Source: Agapanthus africanus (taxonomy: Eukaryota > Streptophyta > Magnoliopsida > Asparagales > Amaryllidaceae). From it: DNA of 64,000 bases. Below the pieces are notes generated by a model. The model was not told where the DNA came from and did no database searches. It worked only from the letters and a program-made list of their open reading frames with translations. This document shows positions 34,604-44,383 of this stretch, one piece after another (the first letter of the stretch is position 1; the number at the start of each line of letters is the position of its first letter). The stretch is from NCBI GenBank assembly GCA_030015575.1, contig CM057338.1:135929546-135993545 (forward strand), read 5' to 3'. Both the position numbers and the translations under genes were made by a program.

Positions 34604-35119
34604 ATGGCGTCGCTTTTTAAGATGACTGGGCGCATGTATTCGATCGAAGAGATCATCACCTTCGATGACGTCTTCATATATGACTAGTCCCTGGCTCAGG
34701 ATAGGTACCGGGAGGTGGTTTAGCTCCTCGAGGGCCACGTCGGTCGGCTTCTCTATCGGCGGTCGCCCCTCCTACATTTGCCGATGTACGCAATTTGGAG
34801 GAGGTCCTCGGGGTTGTACAACCCCCTCTCCGAGGAGCTGCTGGACGAGGCACTCGATAAGGTGCGCTCGATCTATATGCTCGGCCTCGTCTTGAAGGCC
34901 AGGCACGACTGATCCTTGGCCCTCATTTTGGAGTGCTTCCAAAAGAGGTACATCATGAGCCAGGACGCGGAGGGCGGAGCGCCGGGTGCTTCCATGGCGT
35001 CCCGGATTTGCGTGCAACATCGGCGGGAACGGGCTGCAGGGGCATGGGCCCGGTTGGCGGAAATCCACTCTGAGTATCACCAGGAGTACTTCCTCGATCC
35101 CGTTCCCCCTTTGTTGTAA
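34604..35119 (+). pseudogene. Antisense gene 2 of Tat element G, unknown product
   Basis: One frame of 172 codons from ATG 34604 to TAA 35117-35119, interrupted only by TAG at 34685-34687, TAG at 34721-34723 and TGA at 34910-34912. All three fit a single C-to-T change from CAG, CAG and CGA. The product would be a soluble helical protein (for example SEELLDEALDKVRSIYMLGL, then LILECFQKRYIM). I do not recognise a family. Followed by a polyadenylation signal at 35171. A 3' segment shared with antisense gene 1 supports it as a real transcription unit. Confidence 0.55.
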
Positions 35120-35170
35120 ATTTTTCCTTTTTCTTTTTCTGTAAGGTTGAGGAGCCCACAATACCTTTTG

Positions 35171-35180
35171 AATAAATAAA
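35171..35180 (+). terminator. Polyadenylation signal of antisense gene 2
   Basis: AATAAATAAA, two overlapping AATAAA hexamers, about 50 bases after the stop codon and before the convergent integrase end at 35292. Confidence 0.5.
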
Positions 35181-35291
35181 ATTCTCCTTTTTGCGATACT
35201 CTATCGTTTCCCTCTTATTATTAAAAAAGAACTTTAGAAAGATTTACATCGCTTTTGTAAAAGAAGAAATATACATTCATAGATATTCTTT

Positions 35292-36163
35292 TTAGAGGTA
35301 CAACTTGAGCTTTTCGGCGTTGTAAGGCCGTGGAAATTTGCGACCATTCGCATCTTGTAAACGATAGGCTCCGCTAGGCAGGACCTCGGAGACGAGGAAG
35401 GGACCTTCCCATTTCGGGGAAAACTTATGCAGCTTGTCTTGATCGACGAACTCGTTCCGCCTTAGGACTAAATCTCCGATTTTGAAGAAGTGACGCTTGA
35501 CTCGCGTGTTGTAGTAGCGGACGGTTTGCTGTTGATAAGCAGCAGCTCTGATCTGAGCCCGGTCCCATTTCTCTAACAACACGTCCAGATTAGTCTGGAG
35601 GGCGGAGGTGTTGGCTTCATCCTCGAAGTGCTCGACCTTGTGGCTGGGCAGCCCGATCTGCGCTAGGACCATTGCCTCAGTGCCGTAGCAGAGGCTGAAA
35701 GGGGTCTCTCCGGTGGGAATCTTCTTCAACGTGCTCAAGGCTCATAAGACCTGGGGTAGTTCCTCGACCCAACTGCCTTGGCGTCCTTCTAGACGTGTCC
35801 AAAGACCTCGGAGGACGTCCCAGTTAGCGACCCCGGCCTGCCCGTTGCACTGGGGATGCGCGACCGTGGCAAACTTCATAAGGATATGGTATTCGCTGCA
35901 GAATTCCTTAACTTTTTCGTTCTCGATATTTGTCCCGTGGTCGGTGATGATACACCTCGGGATACCGAACCGAAATATTACGTTGTTCTGCAGGAACTTG
36001 ATAGTTGCGGTGGTGTCCGGTTTCCTAATGAGGATGGTCTCGATCCACTTTGTGAAGTAGTCCACTGCGACGAGGACATACTTGTGTCTGCCTGTACCGG
36101 TAGGGAACTGGCCTATCATGTCTATTCCCCACTAGGAAAACGACCAGGAGGAGGTTAGAGCTG
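35292..36163 (-). pseudogene. Tat integrase of element G, core and C-terminal part
   Basis: Continues the integrase whose N-terminus is at 56361-56785; element C separates them. Reading leftward: WGIDMIGQFP, VAVDYFTKWIE (first catalytic Asp) and IITDHGTNI (second Asp). The third catalytic residue is lost: the GQAEV-type position reads Gly (codon 35832-35834). The C-terminal domain has WEGPFLVSEVLPSGAYRL, a GPY/F-type module, and ends at 35292. In-frame stops at 36132-36134 and 35742-35744 both fit Trp codons changed by G-to-A. Non-functional. Confidence 0.85.
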
Positions 36164-36168
36164 TTAGC

Positions 36169-36840
36169 TGATACAGTAACGGCCTCTAGGGCATATACAC
36201 TAACAATTTCTTGTGAAATGATACAGTAATGGCCTCTAGGGCATATACACTAACAGTAATGACTTGAAAAATTCATTTAATGTGAAATGATAATGGTCAT
36301 TCCAAATGAACCATCACAATTTCTTTGATTATTATTATTTTTCATAATTCACTAATATGAGAGTATGGTTGCTAAAATATCCTCATTCTTTCTTGCTCTT
36401 TCTCTCTCATATGTTTAGCTCATCTTCTTCCTCTCTCTCAAAGCTCTCATGTCTCATGTGTTGAGAACCATTAGCTCTTGAGATAAAACCACCAAAACTC
36501 CTCTTTACTCATTCTAGGGTTCTAGGTTTAGCAAGCCAAGCACTTTAGTTACCTCTAGGTTGAGGTAGGAGCTCAAGGTAGAGGCCTTCGGGTGGATCCT
36601 TCTTCGGCAAAGAGAAGACGACGAGAAGGAGCCGTTCAAACCACTCCAAGGAGCAAGAAGAGAAGGAGTTCAAGACCTAGGTATAACTTTCTAACCGAGT
36701 AGCTAAAATTGTAGTTAGTTTGCTAGGTTTTTGTTTAGCAAAGATCCTCCATTTCTAGTCCATGTCGCCTTGCGTCAAAAAATCGTTTTTTACCTATTCT
36801 GCCTCCCCGTAAGAACCGAGGTGGGTAACGTGGATCTACA
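36169..36840 (+). repeat. Element C 5' LTR, truncated and rearranged
   Basis: 36169-36205 and 36219-36255 are two 37-bp direct copies, each the reverse complement of LTR bases 1-37, separated by 13 bp. From about 36270 normal LTR sequence follows in forward orientation, matching the 3' LTR from about 44360. About 1.4 kb of LTR is absent. The uninterrupted E target is visible at about 36277-36281. Confidence 0.9.
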
Positions 36841-36841
36841 G

Positions 36842-36853
36842 TGGTATCAGAGC
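36842..36853 (+). other. Primer-binding site of element C
   Basis: TGGTATCAGAGC one base after the 5' LTR end (CTACA). Confidence 0.95.
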
Positions 36854-38926
36854 CAGGTTAAACAACAACTAGCATGTTAGCAAAGTGATTAGAACTTCGA
36901 TCCGTAAAAAAAAAATCGCGAAACATGTCAAAAACATATACTTTCTGCCGATTTTTAAAACTGCTCTAAAAATAATTCCACATACCTTAAAAATCGATGC
37001 AGGGTTTTTTAGGAACATGCAGGAAAAACGAGCCCACGACTCGGTCAACGCGCCGTGGAAGCGCGGCGAAACCACGTGTTTCGCCGCGGATCCGCGGCCG
37101 AGTTGACTCGGCCGCGACTCGGGTTTCCTGCAGTTTCTTCAGTATGCCGTTTTGGGATTTTTAAAATATTTTATTTCTGCCCAGATTATCCAGAGAACAA
37201 TGTTTTGTTTGGGGTAGTTACAAATTGGTATTTTGATCGAAGTTTTACAAACTTTTGCTAAATGATTATATCTGTAATGTAATATATGCACTGAACGTCG
37301 ACTAATCGCTATACGTCGATTAGTGGGGGTTGTGCATATCTGTGATCTGTAATGTTGTTGGATTATGTATATGAACTTGTTGGATTGTCGCGGATGAATA
37401 GCCGGGGGTTGTGAGATGAGAGTTTTCTTTATCTTTCATTTGATGTAATATGTAAATTGATGTAATATTATTTTATGGCCGCACATCCGGGATGAGGTTG
37501 TATCCGCCATTGTATATTATTTCTTTTACTGTTTTTGCTCGTAGGATAGACCCAAGGTGGGGTGCATAAACTACCGGGTACTTTGAAGTGCCGAGTGACC
37601 TACTGACGTTGTTGAGGGAGGTTTCTTCACTCCGGGTACTTGGCGGGTAGTTTGCCGCACCCGTAGGGGTCTAGGGTGGGGTTTGACTATTCATCACGAC
37701 CGTATAATCCGTCTTTCGTTGCAGGCTCGAACGAAACGCGGATTCCTAGCATATCCAATGTGTTCATCTGTGATCTGCAATGGCTATCATTGCATCTGAC
37801 GAATGTATATATCTATATATGATATCTAGTAGGCGTTGCTTATGTTTTGCATCCGCGCTAGTCCAGCCCCCGCTCTGTCGTTAGTTAAGTAACCTAACGG
37901 GTGATGACGGGGCCCCGTGGCGAATGCGGATGGCATAAGCGTACGTCATATTTTCATTATTTTCTGCAATGGTAGGATTAATTGATGGGACGCATTAAAT
38001 TAATGCAAGAAAATAAACCAAAGTTAAGTCGTTGGAACAATTTCAAAACCACTCGGTTTCTTTTCAAAACAGAAAACTTTTAAAACGCGGAGCTTGAACC
38101 ACTCCTTTTTAAAGCTATCACGTTCCTTCGATTATATCAAGTTCACTATGTTCGCGGTTTCGCCAAAACCATTCGTAGCCCTCCGTCATTTCATATGAAT
38201 AGTCAATAGTATTCAAGCTGTGTTTGTTGGCCAAAGTCAAGGCATAGTGATTGGTAGCTATTGGATATTCATACGTAGCATAGATAGATGCGTTGGTTTG
38301 GGAGAGTCGTACTGTTTTGTTGGCCAAAGTCAAGGGTAGGTACGGGTGGGTTCAAATTAACCTGGAAAATGACGGGTAGAACTTAACATGTGACTTATGA
38401 TTTGTTGGCCAAAGTCAAGGTCATAAGAGCATATGGCAAAAATCCACATCGAGAGTTTCTAAAGAAACTGAAACTTGCTAGTACTGCATATCATTTGGAG
38501 TATAATGATTCTGGTAGGATTCCTTCAGCTTTATCACACGATGATATTTGGATCCCGATCCTGCTGTGAGTATATGCCACTCCTCGGGAAACTTTCTCAC
38601 TTAACGATCAATGCTATAAACCAAATAGGTGTCTAGAAAGGTGTTAGCGGGGCTACGCCCACAGGGAAAAGAGGTTATTTAATTAAGGAACTTCGCGAAA
38701 GCGTCGTAAAACCTCCCTCAAAGTACCAACACTGGCCTGGCTGAACGGTTAAGCAAGTATTGTATGGTGAGATTGATCCCGACTAATTCTTCTTTTTTGG
38801 TTTGAGGAAGGATTCGAGAAACAGTGGGAGCCATCCTGTTTAGACAAACTAAAAACCACTCTAAACTTGCAAGAGTATCATGGTAAAGTGTTTCTTCTCT
38901 CTCTCCTTATTGCTGCGACCAAACAT
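36854..38926 (+). other. Untranslated leader of element C
   Basis: Close to D's leader. GC-rich inverted repeat at about 37050-37100, three identical TTGTTGGCCAAAGTCAAGG motifs (38224, 38317, 38402) and a pyrimidine tract at about 38890-38910. The first gag ATG is at about 38929, in ATGACCGACC. Confidence 0.75.
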
Positions 38927-38928
38927 CA

Positions 38929-41900
38929 TGACCGACCTTAAGTTACTACTAGATAAAAATATACTGACAGGGCCAAACTACAAAGATTGGCTCAGGAATG
39001 TCAAAATGGCAATCACTTATGACAAGTTGGGGTATCTCCTTACCACCAAAGCTCCCCCTGTCCCAGGTCCTCAATCCAGCGTCGCGGATAAGCAAATCCG
39101 TAAGACCTGGGAGATTGATAGCGCGAAGGCCAAGTGCCTCGTGCTTGCCTCTATGGACAATGAACATCAGAGGAGGCACGAGGATATGGATCTTGAATCC
39201 ATATTTTTCCACACAAAGGATCTGTATGGAGAATAATCCCGTATCGCCAGATACGAAGTCTCGAAAAAGTTGTTTTCGGCGAGATTAGCCATCGGATCAT
39301 CTGTAGCGGAACACGTGCTTAAGATGATTGGCTACATTGAAGAGCTTGCGGATCTTGGGACCACGTTAGAGAACGAGCTCTACACTGACTTGATTCTCCA
39401 GTCCCTTCCTTCCACTTATGCCCAGTTTATCCTGAACTTCAACATGCAAGGAAAGGAAGTTGAACTTCCGGAACTCCTCAACATTTTGAGGAGTGCAGAG
39501 GGCACCTTACAGAAAGTAAGGGAAACATCCACTTTGTCTGTTGGAGGACCTTCCTCTTCTAGGTCTAAGGAGAAAGCCAAGGAAAAGAAGAAGAAGAACC
39601 CCACCAAACCAAGAGGCGGTGTTAGTAAAGTGGAAGCCAAGAGAAAGGCAAAGGTAGCAAAAGGTAGCGGGACAGCTTGTGGGGAAGGAAGAGTGCTTTT
39701 ATTGTCATAAGAAAAAACACTGGAAGAAAGATTGCAGGGCTTGGAAGGCCAAGAACGAGGACCCGAAGAAAGTTGTGGCTTCGGCTTCAGGTGTGTATGT
39801 TATTGAAAACTGTCTATCAGTAAACTCTACTTCCTGGGTATTGGATACTGGATCAGTATCTCATATCTATAATTCTTTGCAGGCACTGAGAAAGCGTAGG
39901 GTTTTGAAGGTAGGTGATATGATCCTCAGAGTTACAAACGGAGCTGGCATGGATGCTGAGTCCGTGGGGGACTATCACTTGGGATTGTCAGATGGACATG
40001 TTTTGGTTTTGCGTGACTGTTATTTTGTACCCAGTGCGACTTGTAATATCATATCTGTATCTTTAATGTCTAAAGAAGGTTATGATTTTGCATTTGTAAG
40101 CGATGTTGTAAACATTCACCTTAATCATGTTCTGATTGGGTCGGGTACATTAAGCAAGGGTATATACGTATTGAACCAACCACAGATTTTCAATGTCTAG
40201 AATACACACAAAAGAAAGTCTCCAAAAAAAATTATGCTTTCTTATGGCATTGTAGACTGGGTCACATCAATGAGACAAGATTAACTAAGTTGCATAAAGA
40301 AGGATATTTGGATCCGTTCGAATATCAATCATATGCATCTTGTCAATCATGTCTCAAAGGAAAGATGATAAAGACTCCATTCACTGGACACGGAGTAAGA
40401 GCGAGCGAGCTTTTGGGACTCGTACACAGTGATGTATGCGGTCCAATGTCTACACATGTGCGAAGTGGTTATTCTTACTTCATTACTTTTACGGATAATT
40501 TTTCAGGGTACGGATATGTTTTCTTAATGAAACATAAATCTGAAGCCTTCGAAAAATTCCAGGAATACAAGAATGAAGAAGAAAAACAAACATGCAAAAG
40601 TATCAAGACACTAACATCTGATCGAGGTGGTGAATACTTGAGTGCCGAATTCCTGGGTTACTTAAAAGAGAATGGATATCTCTCTCAACTTACTCTTCCA
40701 TACACCCCACAACATAATGGTGTATCGGAGAGACGGAACCGAACCCTATTGGATATGGTACGTTCTATGAAGAGTAACGCTGAGTTGCCGCGATTATTCT
40801 AGGGATATGCACTAGAATCAGCTGCATATCTTTTGAACCGAGTTCCAACTAAGACAGTACCTACCACACCATATCAGATGTGGAGGTGAAAGAAACCCTA
40901 TCTTAAGCACATTAAGACATGGGGATGTCCAGCTTTTGTCAAAATGCAGCATGCGGACAAACTCAAGGCACGCTCAGTACAGTGCAAGTTTGTGGGATAT
41001 CCAAAGAACTCCAAGGGATATTTCTTCTATTATGCAGAGGAACAAAAGGTCTTTGTTTCTCGTCATGCCCGCTTCTTGGAAACTGAATTTTTGGAAAATC
41101 AGATAAGTGGGAGCGCAATAGAACTGGAAGAAATTCCAGAACCACAAGCTATTACTGAAAGCTTAGTAGAATCAGAAGGTTCGAAAGAACAGGACATTCC
41201 TGCGCCGCTCCGCAGGAGTAGTAGGCAGTCTCATCCGCCCGAGAGATACTACGGTTTTCTCATAAACGGGGATAGAGAGGATTGCATCATTGATAATGAT
41301 GGGCCGACTAGCTTCCAGCAGGCCATTCAGAGCACTGACTCGGTAAAATGGCTGGATGCAATGCGGACCGAAATGGAGTCCATGTACAACAACAAAGTAT
41401 GGACTTTGGACGTTGCTCCAGAAGGGGTAAAACCCGTAGGCTGCAAATGGATCTTCAAAAGGAAGATTGGTGTAGATGGACAGGTTGAGACCTATAAGGC
41501 TAGACTTGTTGCAAAGGGTTTCTGTCAAAGACCTGGTTTGGACTATGACGAAACCTTTTCTCCAGTGGCTATGCTCAAATCCCTTCGGATCCTTCTTGCC
41601 ATTGTTGCCTTCCACGATTATGAGATTTGGCAGATGGACGTAAAGACCGCTTTTCTAAATGAAAATTTAGAGGAGTGTGTCTATATGGACCAGCCAGAGG
41701 GTTTCATTCAGAGTGGGAGCAGCGGGAAGGTGTGAAAGTTGCTTAAGTCCATTTATGGACTGAAGCAGGCATCGCAGAATTGGAACATCTGTTTTGATGA
41801 GACGGTCAAAGAGTTTGGCTTTATCAAAAATCCAGATGAACCATGCATCTATAGTAAAATTGTAGCACGAACTGTCGTATTCCTCGTTTTATACGTGGAT

Positions 41901-42876
41901 GACATTCTCTTGATAGGAATGACATTCCTATGCTACAATCTGTCAAAGGGTTCTTGTCATACAGGTTCTCCATGAAAGACCTGGGTGATGCCTCTTACAT
42001 TCTGGGGATCCGGATCTATCGTGATAGGTCCAAGAGGATATTAGGACTTTCACAGTCCAGGTACATAGACACCATACTGAAAAGATTCAGTATGGAAGAT
42101 TCCAAGAGCACTAATTTACCGGCTTGTCACGGGATCACCCTCTCCAAAGAGATGTCTCCCAAGACTGATTTGGAAAGGGATTGCATGTCTATTATACCCT
42201 ACCCCTCTGCGGTAAGCTCTATAATGTATGCGATGTTGTGTACTAGACCAGATGTAGCTTATGCACTGAGTGTGGTAAGCCGGTATTAGTCAAACCCTGG
42301 GGAGAAGCACTGGATAGCGGTAAAGAACATTCTGAAGTACCTGAGAAGGACTAAGGATATGTTTTTAGTTTACGGCAGAAAAGACCTCCAGACGGAGGCC
42401 TTTTTTGACTCCAGCTTCCAGAGTGATAAGGATGACTCCAAATCCATGTCAGGTTATGTCTTTACCCTCAATGGAGGGGCGGTGTGTTGGAAGAGTTCCA
42501 AACAGGAAACCGTTGCTGACTCGACGATGGAAGCGGAATATATCGCTGCATCTGATGCCGCAAAAGAAGCCGTCTGGATGAGGAAGTTCTTGATAGAACT
42601 TCAGATGGTTCTGTCCATTGTTGATCCAATACCTCTGTATTGTGACAACAACAGGGCCATAGCTTTAGCGAAGGAACCCAGGTCCCATTAGAAGTCCAGA
42701 CACATCTTGAGGTGGTATCACCTGATCAGGGAGATCGTGGATTGCCGGGAGATCGAGGTTCGGAGGGTTGCTACAGAAGATAACACTGCAGATCCATTCA
42801 CGAAGGCCATACCCCAGACTCAGTTCGAGCAGCTGATAGAGATGATAGGTCTTCGATACGCTAGTACATGGCCTTA
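38929..42876 (+). pseudogene. Copia gag-pol polyprotein of element C, broken in many places
   Basis: Best gag in the window: an N-terminal region like D's, then a long lysine-rich part (about 39270-39690) and a zinc knuckle (CFYCHKKKHWKKDC, about 39688-39729). Protease reads DTGSVSH. Integrase HHCC and core lie at about 40235-40800, RT has YVDD at 41892-41903, and RNase H ends near 42876. Stops: 39234, 40198, 40800, 40887, 41733, 42287 and 42689. Frameshifts: near 39690, in an A-run near 40230, and a one-base loss near 41919. Against D, four stops are CAG/CAA to TAG/TAA and one is TGG to TAG. It cannot supply functional proteins. Confidence 0.9.
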
Positions 42877-42891
42877 GTGCAAGTGGGAGAT

Positions 42892-44383
42892 TGTTAGTGT
42901 ATAAGCTCTAGAGGCCATTACTGTATCATACTAGTTTGTATATTACTTAATGGAAGCTTGGGATATTCACAGTTGTATAGACAATCTTGCTCGAAATGGT
43001 AGTATGCTACTTGGTTTGTTTCTACTTTAATGTGTGCATGCGTTTCTTTTAGCACATCGCCCATACACATTAGTGGAGCCCTTAGGATCTTTGCTTGATT
43101 ACCAGCGTTGTGATGGCAGTCACACTAGTGGGGGCTGGGTAATCTACAAGCACATCCTTATACAGGTCCCTAGTCGTTGGATTATCGAGACGTGGCATCG
43201 ATACTCCGGAGTAGACTGGCGTATGTGCTTCTCATCCCAGCAGGGAGATGGTCCGTCCCACAGCCATTAGTACGTCATACTTGAGATAGTATGCGGGTGC
43301 TCCTTAGGTTACGAGTACACTGGACATGACTCGTCGGGAACTGTTAGTTGGTACTATACCTATCGCCAGTTATCAGTTCCCAGGTGACATGAGTACAGCT
43401 TAGTCTGCTGCCTTGACACTTTCACTTTGCCTCGAGTGTGTTCCCACTGTTCTTAGATTGCTACCCTACCACGGCTCAAATGAGTCGTGCAAACAGGTAG
43501 CAGTTGGGTGCAGTCCCGAAGCACTTGGAGGCAGTGACGGTTAGATAGGATTCATCTCTCCCAGTATTAGGGGTTGATATCGTGCTGTGTCTAGGAGAGC
43601 CATTATACAAAGTCCTTGGCCAAAACAAGCGAGATATACTGGTAGGTTTTCCAGTGTTATCTCACGGTGTTCTGGGCTACACCCCGACACGATTTGTACC
43701 GCTATTAGGGGACTGACGTTTACCGCCCCCTAGGCCCGCCATGCGATACTCTCAGATGAACAGATCGGACTGTACGGAGATTTTCACATTCAGGCTCAGT
43801 AGGAGTTCGGATGGGTTCACCTCATTAGTCTTCTTATCGGCATATACCTGGGACCGTTACGTACAACTAGTACCGCTTGCAGCCTGTGGTTAAACCCACT
43901 GCCAGCGTAGTGTTGAGTCTTTAGAGTCCCACACAGAGGGCTATTCGCCTTTGGGCAAAACAGAGTAGAGGTCGCATGGTTTTGCGATGGGGTTCGTTCA
44001 AATCCGCGTACTTGTGCACGTTTGGTGTCCGAGCAGTTATTTCTAGCGGGCTTTGGTTTAAGCCAGATCTTAGTATTTGTTTTGGGATTGGTTTTTTCTC
44101 AGTGTATTCGTGTTCCTCGGAACATGGATGCAGGTGTGTATGCACAGTTGACAGAGGCAGAGGATTCTCATTAGGGTTGTTGACCGTTGACTTTTTCCAA
44201 ACTCTAATGAGAATGAGAAATATGATTAATGGTATTAATTAAGGATAATTGTACCATGGTTAGGGTTGTTGACCATTTGACTTTGGTTGGCTTGTTGACC
44301 TATGTTGACATATTGACCATCATCATTTCACATGAAAGATGCTTCTTGATTCTTGCAAAATTCATTTAATGTGAAATGATAAT
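42892..44383 (+). repeat. Element C 3' LTR, first part
   Basis: Starts TGTTAGTGTATAAG after AAGTGGGAGAT. Homologous to D's LTR. TTGAC clusters at about 44173-44190 and 44265-44320. The last five bases ATAAT are E's target duplication. Confidence 0.92.
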
